64,000 bases of DNA from Actinomycetota bacterium (lineage in GTDB: Bacteria > Actinomycetota > Acidimicrobiia > Acidimicrobiales > Ilumatobacteraceae). Positions 16,619 to 28,043 of the stretch are shown here, in pieces. A program made the translations under genes and the position numbers. The stretch's first letter is position 1, and each line of letters begins with the position of its first letter. The notes beneath the pieces are model-generated. The model saw only the letters and a program-made list of their open reading frames with translations, did no database searches and was not told the DNA's origin. The stretch lies in NCBI GenBank assembly GCA_009702045.1, contig WLIV01000004.1:62001-126000 (forward strand), read 5' to 3'.

Positions 16619-16654
16619 CACACGCTGGCCTCGGGAGCCCGTGATCAGCGTGTG
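16619..16654. repeat. Inverted repeat upstream of a methyltransferase gene
   Basis: CACACGCTG (16619-16627) and CAGCGTGTG (16646-16654) are perfect 9-bp arms 18 nt apart. A further partial half-site CAGCGTG is at 16573-16579. It lies about 40 nt before the methyltransferase start, and an operator or a hairpin in the leader is possible. No T-run follows. Confidence 0.4.
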
Positions 16655-16693
16655 TCCGGAAGCGGATGAGAGAGAGCTTTGGAGAGTGAGAGC

Positions 16694-17416
16694 ATGAGCG
16701 AAGGGCAGCATTGGTTCGAGCCGGTGGCAGATCACCTCGGGTCGGCCTACCTGCGGTACTCGTTCACTAAAGGGACTCGTCAGGAGGTCGACTTCCTGTG
16801 GGGTGCCCTCGGCCTGCAGCCGGGGATGCGGGTGCTCGACGTCGGGTGCGGCCCAGGCCGGCACTCGAACGAGCTAGCTCGGCGCGGCCTCGTGGCGCAC
16901 GGCATCGATATCAGCAGTCGGTTCGTCGAGCTCGCCCAGACCGACGCCCCAAGCGGTGCCACATTTCAGCGGATGGACGCGCGCGACCTGGCCTTCGAGG
17001 CCAGCTTCGACGCCGTGATCTGCCTGTGCCAGGGAGCGTTCGGCCTGATGACCGCGAACGGCGACGACGAACTGATCCTGAAGGCGATGGCCAAGGCGTT
17101 GAAGCCCGGTGGTCGGCTGGCGCTCAGCGCATTCAGCGCCTACTTCGTGGTCAAGTACTTCGACGGCAACGCTGGCGCGACCTTTGATGCCGACACCGGG
17201 GTGAACCACGAGCACACCGAGGTCAAGAACGAGCTGGGTGACACCAAGGTCGTCGACCTGTGGACGGGTTGCTACACGCCACGGGAACTGCGCGTGCTGT
17301 GCCGGACTGCAGGGTTGACGGTCGATTCGATCTCGTCGGTCGAACCCGGGGCCTACGGGGCTGGCCAACCCACTGTCGAGAGCCCGGAGTTCTTAGTGAT
17401 CGCCCGCCGGCACTGA
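16694..17416 (+). CDS. Class I SAM-dependent methyltransferase
   Basis: 240 residues. Motif I reads VLDVGCGPGRHSNELARRG, motif II HGIDISSRFVELAQ, then FQRMDARDLAF and FDAVICLCQGAFGLM, with a post-motif LKPGGRLALSAFS. The core is complete. Substrate not predictable; the RNA- or small-molecule-modifying branch of the family is most likely. ATG 16694 is chosen because GGAGAG lies 7 nt upstream; TTG 16679 is the alternative. It stands alone between polA and rpsA. Confidence 0.9.
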   Translation: MSEGQHWFEPVADHLGSAYLRYSFTKGTRQEVDFLWGALGLQPGMRVLDVGCGPGRHSNELARRGLVAHGIDISSRFVELAQTDAPSGATFQRMDARDLAFEASFDAVICLCQGAFGLMTANGDDELILKAMAKALKPGGRLALSAFSAYFVVKYFDGNAGATFDADTGVNHEHTEVKNELGDTKVVDLWTGCYTPRELRVLCRTAGLTVDSISSVEPGAYGAGQPTVESPEFLVIARRH

Positions 17417-17421
17417 CGGGC

Positions 17422-17453
17422 GGGGGTGGGGATGGCTGGGGGTGGGGATGGCG
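17422..17453 (+). repeat. G-rich tandem 16-bp repeat ahead of rpsA
   Basis: Two copies of GGGGGTGGGGATGGC(T/G) lie back to back (17422-17437 and 17438-17453), giving four G-runs of at least 4. A G-quadruplex on the coding strand is possible. It lies right after the methyltransferase stop and 55-80 nt before rpsA. Confidence 0.5.
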
Positions 17454-17507
17454 TGTGGGCAGGTCAGCTGATATCGTGCCCAGGTCCGGAATCCGCCGGG
17501 CTCTTCA

Positions 17508-18932
17508 GTGTTTCTGTTCGAAAGCGATCGTCCCTTGTCCGATACCTCTACCACCTCCACGTCAACCGAGCCCACCTGGGGCACGTTCGATGAAGAGGGC
17601 AACTACACCCCCCGCCAGATCGTCTCCGACGATCTCGGCATGTCCTTCGCAGATGCCATCGCCGGCACCATGGTGTCCGTCGAAGACGGTCAGCTCGTCA
17701 ACGGCACGGTGGTGAAGGTCGACAAGGACGAAGTACTGCTCGACATCGGCTACAAGAGCGAGGGCGTCATCCCCGCTCGCGAGCTCAGCATCCGTAACGA
17801 CGTCGACCCGAACGACATCGTGTCCATCGGCGACAAGATCGAAGCCCTCGTCCTCACCAAGGAGGACAAGGAAGGCCGTCTGGTGCTCTCCAAGAAGCGC
17901 GCTCAGTACGAGCGTGCCTGGGGCACCATCGAGAAGATCAAGGAAGCCGACGGCACCGTCGAGGGTCTGGTCATCGAGGTCGTCAAGGGCGGCCTGATCG
18001 TCGACATCGGCCTGCGTGGCTTCCTGCCCGCCTCGCTCGTCGAGCTGCGCCGTGTTCGCGATCTCGTCCCGTACGTCGGCAAGATGGTGCAGGCCAAGAT
18101 CATCGAGCTCGACAAGAACCGCAACAACGTTGTGCTCAGCCGTCGCGCCTTCCTCGAGGAGACGCAGAAGGAGAGCCGCGACAGCTTCCTCACCAACCTC
18201 AAGCCTGGCGAAATCCGCGAGGGTGTCGTCAGCAGTGTGGTGTCGTTCGGTGCGTTCGTCGACCTCGGCGGTATGGACGGCCTCATTCACGTCAGCGAGC
18301 TGTCGTGGAAGCATGTCGATCACCCGGGCGCCGTCGTCACCGTGGGCGACAAGGTCACCGTCCAGGTGCTCGACGTCGACTTCGAGCGCGAGCGCATCAG
18401 CCTGTCGCTGAAGGCCACCCAGCAGGATCCGTGGCAGGAGTTCGCCTCCACCCACGAGGTCGGCCAGCTGGTCTACGGTCGTGTCACCAAGCTCGTGCCG
18501 TTCGGCGGTTTCGTGCAGGTCGGCGACGGTATCGAGGGTCTGGTGCACATCTCGGAGATGTCCACCCACCACGTGGATGCCCCCGAGCAGGTCGTCACCC
18601 CCGGCGAAGAGCTGTGGGTCAAGATCATCGATCTCGATCTCGCCCGTCGCCGCATCAGCCTGTCGATCAAGCAGGCCGCCGAAGGTGGCGAGCTGGCCGA
18701 GGAATATCGCCAGCACTTCGAGATCGACGAGCACGGCAACTGGGCAGCGGGCGGCGACGACGCCGAGCGCGAAGCTGCGTGGGCCGAGTACTACGAAGCG
18801 AACCCGGACGAAGCTCCGGGCGCCGAGGGTGCACCGCCGGCTCCGGCCTCCGTTACGGAAGCGGCCTCCCTTGCGGAAGCGGCCTCCGTTACGGAAGAGG
18901 CCTCCGTTACGGAAGAGGCCCCCGAAGCCTGA
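17508..18932 (+). CDS. rpsA: 30S ribosomal protein S1
   Basis: 474 residues with four S1 OB-fold repeats: NGTVVKVDKDEVLLDIGYKSEG; EGLVIEVVKGGLIVDIGLRGF; REGVVSSVVSFGAFVDLGGMDG; YGRVTKLVPFGGFVQVGDGIEG. Four domains are usual in high-GC Gram-positives (six in E. coli). S1 helps mRNA bind the 30S subunit. The C-terminal tail is acidic and carries an 18-bp DNA repeat. The start could be GTG 17508 or TTG 17535 (LSDTSTT). The gene ends at a strong shared hairpin. Confidence 0.96.
   Translation: MFLFESDRPLSDTSTTSTSTEPTWGTFDEEGNYTPRQIVSDDLGMSFADAIAGTMVSVEDGQLVNGTVVKVDKDEVLLDIGYKSEGVIPARELSIRNDVDPNDIVSIGDKIEALVLTKEDKEGRLVLSKKRAQYERAWGTIEKIKEADGTVEGLVIEVVKGGLIVDIGLRGFLPASLVELRRVRDLVPYVGKMVQAKIIELDKNRNNVVLSRRAFLEETQKESRDSFLTNLKPGEIREGVVSSVVSFGAFVDLGGMDGLIHVSELSWKHVDHPGAVVTVGDKVTVQVLDVDFERERISLSLKATQQDPWQEFASTHEVGQLVYGRVTKLVPFGGFVQVGDGIEGLVHISEMSTHHVDAPEQVVTPGEELWVKIIDLDLARRRISLSIKQAAEGGELAEEYRQHFEIDEHGNWAAGGDDAEREAAWAEYYEANPDEAPGAEGAPPAPASVTEAASLAEAASVTEEASVTEEAPEA
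18846..18917 (+). repeat. 18-bp x 4 tandem repeat inside rpsA
   Basis: Four head-to-tail copies of GCCTCCGTTACGGAAGCG-like units (18846, 18864, 18882, 18900) encode A-S-V-T-E-A/E. The second copy differs by two bases. Such in-frame repeats change copy number by slippage without breaking the frame. Confidence 0.85.
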
Positions 18933-18953
18933 TCAGCGTTCGCTAGGTAGTGC

Positions 18954-18987
18954 AACGAGGGGTGCGGCTGCGGCCGTGCCCCTCGTT
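18954..18987. terminator. Bidirectional hairpin between rpsA and luxR-type regulator
   Basis: AACGAGGGG (18954-18962) pairs with CCCCTCGTT (18979-18987). The stem continues inward with two wobble pairs and CGGC/GCCG around a TGCG loop. It sits between convergent genes. No U-tract follows, as is common for actinobacterial hairpin terminators. Confidence 0.75.
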
Positions 18988-18998
18988 CGCGTTCACGC

Positions 18999-19625
18999 TC
19001 AGGTGAGCTTGACGATGCCCATCTTCACGGCCATGAGCACGGCCTGTGTGCGGTCGCGAGCGTCGAGCTTCTCGTAGATCGAGGCCAGGTGGTTCTTCAC
19101 AGTCTTCTGGCTGATGAACATCGTGGCCGCGATCTCGCCAGTTCCCAGCCCATTGGCGACGGCCTGCAGTACCTCTTCCTCGCGTGCGGTGATGATGTTG
19201 TCGGGTGCCTTGCGCGCCTCTTGCAGCATCGCCACTGCGAGCTGTGGTGACATCGGGCGATCTCCGTTGGCGGCGAGGTGGATGGCCTCGACGACTTCGC
19301 TGATCGAGGAGTCCTTCGTGAGATAGCCGACGGCGCCGGCCTTGAGCGCCCGGTCGATGACATCGCGATCGATGTGCATCGTGAGCATCACGATTCGCTT
19401 GGACGCGTCGGCGGCGATCAGCTGCCGTGTGGCGTCGATACCGTCCATCTTCGGCATCGTCACGTCCATCAACACGACATCGGGTGAGGTCGCCAGCGCC
19501 ACCTTGACGCCTTCGATGCCGTCAGCGGCCTCACCGATCACGGTGATACCTTCGGCCTCCAGCGCTCGCCGCAGCCCTTGGCGGAGCATGGTGTGGTCAT
19601 CGACCAACACGACCTTGAGTGACAT
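18999..19625 (-). CDS. NarL/FixJ (LuxR-type) response regulator
   Basis: 208 residues. The receiver has VVLVDDH, phospho-Asp in DVVLMDVTMPKMDG and Lys in GYLTKDSS. The C-terminal LuxR HTH reads ITAREEEVLQAVANGLGTGEIAATMFISQKTVKNHLASIYEKL. It is the output partner of the histidine kinase directly upstream on the same strand; stop and start overlap (TGATG), so the two are translated together. The targets are not visible here. Confidence 0.95.
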   Translation of the reverse strand: MSLKVVLVDDHTMLRQGLRRALEAEGITVIGEAADGIEGVKVALATSPDVVLMDVTMPKMDGIDATRQLIAADASKRIVMLTMHIDRDVIDRALKAGAVGYLTKDSSISEVVEAIHLAANGDRPMSPQLAVAMLQEARKAPDNIITAREEEVLQAVANGLGTGEIAATMFISQKTVKNHLASIYEKLDARDRTQAVLMAVKMGIVKLT

Positions 19626-21412
19626 CAGAGCTGAACCCCTCCGAGCGGGAGCTCAATGGACACTTCTGTACCGCCCGAGGCAACCGATCGTACCGTCAGG
19701 GTGGCCTCGAGGCGGTGAGCCCGCTCGCGCATACCGGTCATTCCGTAGCTGTCGGGGCGAGCCTTGGTGGCGTGCAACCCGACGCCGTCGTCGATCACCC
19801 TGATCAAGAGGTGCTCGTCGGCGCAGCGTCCCGACACCGTGAGGTGCGTCGCTTGCGAGTGTCGCTCGGCGTTGAGGATGGCTTCCTTCACGATCTGCCA
19901 CAACTCGCGCTCGACCATCAGCGGGACTCGTTCATCGAGGTGGAGTTCGCACGCCGTTTCGATCCCGCTGCGCTGTTGCACGTACTGCAAGAACTGGGTC
20001 GCCGTGGCGGTGAGGTCGCGGCTCTCCGTCACTTCGGTTCGTAGGTCGAGCAGTGTGTTGCGCACGTCCTTCACCACCAGCGACACCTGCTGGCGAAGTT
20101 CGCTGAGCACTGGTTGCACCTCGCCACCATCCGCTGCCACATGGATGGCGCGATCGACTTCGAAGCCGATCAGGGCCAGCGAAGAGCCCACGTGGTCGTG
20201 CAATTCGCGAGCGATGCGCGAGCGTTCCTCGTCGGCGGCCAGTGTGCGGATTCGGAGGAACAGGCGGGCGTTATCAATGGCGATGCCGAATGGCTCGGTG
20301 AGGCCGTGCACGATCTCGGCTTGTTGCTGGCCGAAGTTCTCCGCACTGTTGCTCTCGAGCGCGATGAACCCAATCAGTGCGCCGCGGGCTCGTAGCGATG
20401 CATAGAGGCCGCTGTGGGCTCCGGTGCTGATGCCGTCCGTTTCGGTGAGGTCGTCGAGGCGCACGGTCTTGGACGACTCGGCGGCAAGGCGCAGACCGCG
20501 GGGTAGCCCCGTGAGGGGGTAGGGCTCGACCATCTCCACACCGTGGGTGCGCACCGGTAGTGCCAGATCGGTGTCGTCGTCGAGGAGATACACCGCGAGT
20601 GCATCGTGCCGCACCATGGTGCGCAGACGGCCCACGGTGGAGTTGAGTACATCCTCGAGGTCGAGCGAGGCGGGGAGACTCTGTGCGACACGCTGCAGGG
20701 CGAAGAGCAGTGAGTTTGCCTCAGCCAGCTTGCTGACTCTGTCGAGTGCTACCTGCTGCTGGCGGGCGGCGTCGTGAGCGGCGCGATGGGCGAGCCCACT
20801 GGTGAAGGCCACCATTCCCAATAGGCCGGCCCACAATGCGCCATCCTGGACAGCGGTGCGTGCGCCCGCAGAGGGTACGAACTGGGCAGTGACGACCGCC
20901 ACCGACGCAGCGGCGAGCTGAGCGCTCATCATGCCGCCGGCAGCAAAGCCGGCCACCATCCCCGTGGGCACGAAGAACAGCACGAACGGGGAGCCCCACT
21001 GCCCGGTGAGCATGACGGCCGCAGTGTTCAGTACCTGCTCGAAGACGATGCGCACGCGACTGGAACGTTCGGCCCGATAGGGGAGGGGATGCCAGCAGAC
21101 GTATGAGGTGTAGAACGCCATCACGATGGCGGTGGCGACGAAACGCGACTGATGCCAATCGAAACCGTCCTCGGCACGGACAACGGCGCCAGCTACGGCA
21201 GCCAGACGGAACGGCCAGATAGCGGCGGACCCGAGCGTCGGAATGGCGTTGCGGAGCGGAGCTTTGGCGAGAACGGGCTCGGCGTCTCGGCGCTCGACTG
21301 CATCTTGGAGAGCACGATCGCCCCCTCGGCGCTCGACCAATGGCCAGCCGACCGGTGACGAGTCGTTGGCACTGTCAGGTGCTCGTCGGTGCTCGTCGGT
21401 GTCGTCGGCCAC
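19625..21412 (-). CDS. GAF-containing sensor histidine kinase (NarX/DesK type)
   Basis: 595 residues. The N-terminal part (about 60-205) has four to five membrane segments (AIVMAFYTSYVC, PFVLFFVPTGMVAGFAAGG, LLGMVAFTSGLAH). A linker helix and a GAF domain (about 245-390) follow. The HisKA_3 box is RIARELHDHVGSSLALIGFEVDRA (phospho-His) and the ATPase domain has VKEAILNAERHSQA and SYGMTGMRERA. The signal is unknown; GAF suggests a small ligand or redox cue. GTG 21412 has minus-strand TAGAGT 6 nt before it, implying a leaderless mRNA. Confidence 0.93.
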   Translation of the reverse strand: MADDTDEHRRAPDSANDSSPVGWPLVERRGGDRALQDAVERRDAEPVLAKAPLRNAIPTLGSAAIWPFRLAAVAGAVVRAEDGFDWHQSRFVATAIVMAFYTSYVCWHPLPYRAERSSRVRIVFEQVLNTAAVMLTGQWGSPFVLFFVPTGMVAGFAAGGMMSAQLAAASVAVVTAQFVPSAGARTAVQDGALWAGLLGMVAFTSGLAHRAAHDAARQQQVALDRVSKLAEANSLLFALQRVAQSLPASLDLEDVLNSTVGRLRTMVRHDALAVYLLDDDTDLALPVRTHGVEMVEPYPLTGLPRGLRLAAESSKTVRLDDLTETDGISTGAHSGLYASLRARGALIGFIALESNSAENFGQQQAEIVHGLTEPFGIAIDNARLFLRIRTLAADEERSRIARELHDHVGSSLALIGFEVDRAIHVAADGGEVQPVLSELRQQVSLVVKDVRNTLLDLRTEVTESRDLTATATQFLQYVQQRSGIETACELHLDERVPLMVERELWQIVKEAILNAERHSQATHLTVSGRCADEHLLIRVIDDGVGLHATKARPDSYGMTGMRERAHRLEATLTVRSVASGGTEVSIELPLGGVQL

Positions 21413-21418
21413 TCGGCG

Positions 21419-21424
21419 ACTCTA
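21419..21424 (-). promoter_or_regulatory. -10 element (TAGAGT) of the kinase-regulator pair
   Basis: Minus-strand TAGAGT lies 6 nt before GTG 21412. It is divergent from the coaE promoter 30 bp away. Confidence 0.4.
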
Positions 21425-21449
21425 GTGGTGAGCGTCGGCCACGCAGCGC

Positions 21450-21455
21450 TACCGT
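21450..21455 (+). promoter_or_regulatory. -10 element (TACCGT) of coaE
   Basis: TACCGT lies 7 nt before ATG 21463; probable leaderless start. Confidence 0.45.
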
Positions 21456-21462
21456 GCGTTCC

Positions 21463-22098
21463 ATGATCCTGGTGGGGCTGACGGGTGGTATCGGTTCGGG
21501 CAAGTCGACGGTGAGCGCTGCTCTGGCAACGAAGGGGGCGGTCATCATCGATGCCGATGCGGTGACCCGCGAGTTGCAGCAACCGGGACAGCCGCTGTTG
21601 CAGACGCTATCCGAGCGGTTCGGTGCAGGCATTCTCACTGCTGATGGTGTTCTCGACCGGCCCGCGATGGCCGCGATCGCCTTCGCCGACCCGGTGGCGT
21701 TACAAGACCTCAACACGATCGTTCATCCCGTCGTGGGTGCTGAGATCGGTCGGCGCATCGTCGAGGCTTCGCACACACAGCAGGTCGTGGTGATGGACAT
21801 CCCGTTGTTGACGGAGAACCCGCGTGAAGGTCTGCAGGCGATCGTCGTCGTCGACGTGCCGCAGGAGACGCAGGTCGCGCGACTCGTGCAGTTCCGCCAC
21901 TTTGCCGAGGCCGACGCCCGGGCGCGCATCGCGCAGCAGGCGACGCGGGAGCAACGCCTGGCCACCGCCACGTTCGTGATCGACAACAGCGGCGACCTCG
22001 CATCGCTGACTCCACAGATCGATGCGCTGTGGCAGGCGGTCACGTCGCTGCCGCAGTTGCCGCCTGGCGCGACCGGGCTGCGCGCCGACGGTGCCTGA
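21463..22098 (+). CDS. coaE: Dephospho-CoA kinase
   Basis: 211 residues. The Walker A loop is [13 protein letters not shown] (residues 6-17), followed by [16 protein letters not shown] and LNTIVHPVV, with lid region [16 protein letters not shown]. It catalyses the last step of coenzyme A synthesis (3-prime phosphorylation of dephospho-CoA). The single-domain form lacks the C-terminal GrpB-like extension seen in mycobacteria. ATG 21463 fits the first strand exactly and has TACCGT 7 nt upstream. uvrB follows after 32 bp. Confidence 0.95.
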   Translation: MILVGLTGGIGSGKSTVSAALATKGAVIIDADAVTRELQQPGQPLLQTLSERFGAGILTADGVLDRPAMAAIAFADPVALQDLNTIVHPVVGAEIGRRIVEASHTQQVVVMDIPLLTENPREGLQAIVVVDVPQETQVARLVQFRHFAEADARARIAQQATREQRLATATFVIDNSGDLASLTPQIDALWQAVTSLPQLPPGATGLRADGA

Positions 22099-22108
22099 GC
22101 GCGAGACA

Positions 22109-22122
22109 CGAACATTCGTTCG
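22109..22122. promoter_or_regulatory. LexA (SOS) box upstream of uvrB
   Basis: CGAAC-ATTC-GTTCG matches the actinobacterial/Bacillus-type LexA consensus CGAACnnnnGTTCG with intact arms. It ends 8 bp before ATG 22131. LexA binding there would block uvrB expression until DNA damage. Confidence 0.75.
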
Positions 22123-22130
22123 GGGCTAGC

Positions 22131-24173
22131 ATGGTCGCCGTGTCCGTGCCCCAGCAGTCCCGGTTCCAGGTGGTGTCCTCATTCCAGCCTGCCGGCGACC
22201 AACCGACTGCGATCAAGCAGCTTGCAGCGGGTATCGACCGTGGCGATCGCATGCAGACCCTGCTCGGTATCACTGGCTCGGGAAAGAGCGCCACGATCGC
22301 CTGGACGATCGAGGCTGTCCAGCGCCCGACGCTGATCCTTGCCCCCAACAAATCGTTGGCGGCTCAGCTCACACAGGAGATGCGCGAGTTCTTCCCGCAC
22401 AACCGGGTCGAGTACTTCGTCAGCTACTACGACTACTACCAGCCCGAGGCATATATCGCGTCCAGCGACACGTACATCGAGAAGGACTCATCGGTCAACG
22501 ATGAGATCGACCGGTTGCGTCACTCGGCCACTGCCGCCTTGCTCACCCGGCGCGACACCATTGTCGTTGCGTCCGTCAGCTGTATTTACGGCATGGGCGA
22601 TCCGGCGGAGTACAAGGGGCAACTGCTGGAGTTGCACGTCGGGGTTGACTACGACATGCGCAGCATCCTGCGCCGCCTAGTGGATCTGCAGTTCGATCGC
22701 AACGACATCGCTCTCGGCCGTGGGAAGTTTCGTGTGCGCGGCGACACCATCGAGGTGCACCCCAGCTACGACGAGACCGTGCTGCGCATCGAGATGTTTG
22801 GCGACACGGTCGATCGCATCACCACGGTCGACCCGCTCACCGGCGAGACCCTGGCGGAGATGAACCAGATCATGGTTTTTCCGGCCACGCACTACGTGGC
22901 CGGCGACGAGCGGATGCGCAGGGCCGTGGTGGGTATCGAGGCAGAACTGCAGGAACGCCTGGCATGGTTCGAGGCCAACGGCAAGTTGCTGGAGGCACAG
23001 CGGCTGCGTATGCGCACGCAGTACGACCTGGAGATGATTCAGGAGGTCGGCTATTGCAACGGCATCGAGAACTATTCGATGCACGTCGACGGCCGCACGG
23101 CCGGGCAGCCGCCGTTCACTCTGCTCGACTACTTCCCCGATGACTTCCTGCTCGTCATCGATGAGAGCCATGTGGCCGTGCCGCAGTTGCACGGTCAGTA
23201 TCTCGGCGACTTGCGGCGTAAGGATGAACTCGTCGAGCACGGCTTCCGGCTGCCCAGCGCCCGCGACAACCGGCCGCTGCGGTTCGAGGAAGTGATCGAA
23301 CGCATCCATCAGTGCGTGTTCCTCTCTGCCACCCCGTCCAAGTGGGAGATCGAGCACAGCACCCAAGTGGTGGAACAGATCGTTCGCCCCACCGGCCTCG
23401 TCGATCCAGAGGTCATCGTCAAGCCCACGAAGGGTCAGATCGACGACCTCATCGAACTGGTGAACGATCGCATCACCCGTGGGGATCGCGTGCTCGTCAC
23501 CACGCTCACGAAGAAGATGGCCGAGGACCTCACCGACTACCTGCTCGAACAGGGTCTCCGTGTGCGGTACCTGCACAGCAACATCGACACCATCCAGCGC
23601 ATCGAGATCCTGCGAGCCCTGCGTCTTGGCGAGTTCGACGTGTTGGTCGGCATCAACTTGCTGCGTGAGGGCCTCGACCTCCCGGAGGTTTCGCTGGTCA
23701 CGATCCTCGACGCCGACAAAGAAGGGTTTCTGCGCAGCGAGACGTCGCTCATCCAGATGATCGGTCGTGCCGCCCGAAATGTCGATGGTCAGGTGGTGAT
23801 GTACGCCGACAAGATCACGCCCAGTATGACCAGGGCGATCGAGACCACCCGCGCCCGCCGCGAGAAGCAGATCGCCCACAACCTCGAGCACGGGATCAAC
23901 CCGCAGACCATTCGCAAGGCCGTCGGCGACATCCTGTCATTGCTGCGCCCCGACGACAGCTCGCCCGTGCCGGGAAAGGGTCAGCGCAAGAACCGCGAGC
24001 GCGACAAGGTGCAGCGCGAGTTGAAGACGTTGCCCCAGAAAGAGCTTGCCCGCCTCATTCAGACATTGGAAGAGGAGATGCACGAAGCTGCTGCTGAACT
24101 GAAGTTCGAGTACGCGGCGCGCCTGCGCGACGAGGTCAACGAACTTCGCCGCGAGCTGCGCGACGCCGGCTGA
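22131..24173 (+). CDS. uvrB: Excinuclease ABC subunit B
   Basis: 680 residues, full length. Walker A is GITGSGKSA (46-54). The beta-hairpin region [23 protein letters not shown] grips damaged DNA, and helicase motif II is [13 protein letters not shown]. Motifs V and VI are [27 protein letters not shown] and [11 protein letters not shown]-terminal UVR domain ([28 protein letters not shown]) contacts UvrC. ATG 22131 or GTG 22140 could start; both lie just after the LexA box. uvrA follows 95 bp later. Confidence 0.97.
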   Translation: MVAVSVPQQSRFQVVSSFQPAGDQPTAIKQLAAGIDRGDRMQTLLGITGSGKSATIAWTIEAVQRPTLILAPNKSLAAQLTQEMREFFPHNRVEYFVSYYDYYQPEAYIASSDTYIEKDSSVNDEIDRLRHSATAALLTRRDTIVVASVSCIYGMGDPAEYKGQLLELHVGVDYDMRSILRRLVDLQFDRNDIALGRGKFRVRGDTIEVHPSYDETVLRIEMFGDTVDRITTVDPLTGETLAEMNQIMVFPATHYVAGDERMRRAVVGIEAELQERLAWFEANGKLLEAQRLRMRTQYDLEMIQEVGYCNGIENYSMHVDGRTAGQPPFTLLDYFPDDFLLVIDESHVAVPQLHGQYLGDLRRKDELVEHGFRLPSARDNRPLRFEEVIERIHQCVFLSATPSKWEIEHSTQVVEQIVRPTGLVDPEVIVKPTKGQIDDLIELVNDRITRGDRVLVTTLTKKMAEDLTDYLLEQGLRVRYLHSNIDTIQRIEILRALRLGEFDVLVGINLLREGLDLPEVSLVTILDADKEGFLRSETSLIQMIGRAARNVDGQVVMYADKITPSMTRAIETTRARREKQIAHNLEHGINPQTIRKAVGDILSLLRPDDSSPVPGKGQRKNRERDKVQRELKTLPQKELARLIQTLEEEMHEAAAELKFEYAARLRDEVNELRRELRDAG

Positions 24174-24255
24174 GCGCCCGCCGATGTCCGACGAACTCTG
24201 CCAAAAGGCACCCCTGGTCGAGGGCGTTTTCCTGATGGTGAGCGGATGTGTTCGG

Positions 24256-24261
24256 TAGCCT
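24256..24261 (+). promoter_or_regulatory. -10 element (TAGCCT) of uvrA
   Basis: TAGCCT lies 7 nt before ATG 24269, which favours that start over GTG 24248. No LexA box is visible in the 95-bp gap. Confidence 0.45.
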
Positions 24262-24268
24262 CCCGCAC

Positions 24269-27127
<2,859 letters not shown>

Positions 27128-27130
27128 GGC

Positions 27131-27994
27131 TCAGCGACCGCGGAGCTTCTTGCTCAACTCGTTCAGTCGGGCCTTCTCGGTCTTGGAGAGCGAGTCGATA
27201 CCGGCGGCGCTGATCTTGTCGAGCAACAAGTCGAGTTCGAGCTGATCCGCAGGACTGTGGGCCACTTCCCACGGTCCGGTGATCACCGTCTGGCCAGAGT
27301 TCTTGCCTTTCCGGCGGGCGGGCTTTGCCGTACGTGCGCGATTACCGGCGAACTTTGGGATCGCCTGCAGATGCGACAACAACCCGCACTGCCGCGCCCC
27401 AACCAGTGCGACGGCGATGACGCCGAGTTCGAGTACCAGCGGCTCGTAGGCCCTGTCGCCGAGATAGCGCAGCGCGTCGATGCCGACGTAGATCGCGGCG
27501 ATGACCCAAGCGGGGATACCGAAGAAGAACATTGCCGACGGGTTGTCGAGGGCGAACACGACCAGGAGCGCGATGCCCAGTACCCCTAGGCCGTAGGCCG
27601 CGTACTGCACGTCGAACTGGATGAGCGTGACGAGCGCAGACGGCAGCACGGTCATCGCCAGCATGAGCCACGTGAACCGTGTACGCCCGATCTGGTCCTC
27701 GATTCGGTGGCCGACGAACCAAAAGAAGGCGAGCGTGAGCACGACCCACAGTCCCTGCTGGTCGAGCGGGTTGGCGATCGGCCAGGTGGCGAGGCGCCAG
27801 ATGTCGCCGCTTCGCACCCAGACCCCGGTGAACACGAGTTTGCCGAGGGTCACCTTGTCGATCGCGTACCAGAAGATCGACAGAATGCCGAGTCCGACCA
27901 TCAGCGCGGTGGTGGTGACGTCGACGGTGCCGATGCGGAACCATCCGTCGCGTTGGCGTCGTTCGGGCAGGGAGAACTGATAACGGCCTGGCAC
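27131..27994 (-). CDS. Rhomboid-like membrane protein, probably not a protease
   Basis: 287 residues with six or so membrane helices (residues about 25-205) and a basic linker. The C-terminal motif LLDKISAAGIDSLSKTEKARLNELSKKLR matches the short domain found at the end of rhomboid-family proteins (DUF6576). Where active rhomboids have GxSG, this reads YGLGVLG, and no TM6 His is evident, so proteolysis is unlikely. GTG 27994 is chosen because minus-strand TAGGGT lies 7 nt upstream; higher starts would run into uvrC. Role unknown. Confidence 0.8.
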   Translation of the reverse strand: MPGRYQFSLPERRQRDGWFRIGTVDVTTTALMVGLGILSIFWYAIDKVTLGKLVFTGVWVRSGDIWRLATWPIANPLDQQGLWVVLTLAFFWFVGHRIEDQIGRTRFTWLMLAMTVLPSALVTLIQFDVQYAAYGLGVLGIALLVVFALDNPSAMFFFGIPAWVIAAIYVGIDALRYLGDRAYEPLVLELGVIAVALVGARQCGLLSHLQAIPKFAGNRARTAKPARRKGKNSGQTVITGPWEVAHSPADQLELDLLLDKISAAGIDSLSKTEKARLNELSKKLRGR

Positions 27995-28001
27995 GTGCGC
28001 A

Positions 28002-28007
28002 ACCCTA
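28002..28007 (-). promoter_or_regulatory. -10 element (TAGGGT) of the rhomboid-like gene
   Basis: Minus-strand TAGGGT lies 7 nt before GTG 27994. It shares a 49-bp divergent gap with uvrC. Confidence 0.45.
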
Positions 28008-28031
28008 CCCGCGCCACCCTGTCGTCGACCG

Positions 28032-28037
28032 TAGGCT
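28032..28037 (+). promoter_or_regulatory. -10 element (TAGGCT) of uvrC
   Basis: TAGGCT lies 6 nt before ATG 28044; probable leaderless start. Confidence 0.45.
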
Positions 28038-28043
28038 CGCTGC

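Noticed and set aside
21376-21410. GTGCTCGTCG direct repeats near the kinase start
   Set aside because: Two short copies only, inside the first codons of the kinase gene (Asp/Glu/Arg-rich N terminus); likely chance in coding sequence.
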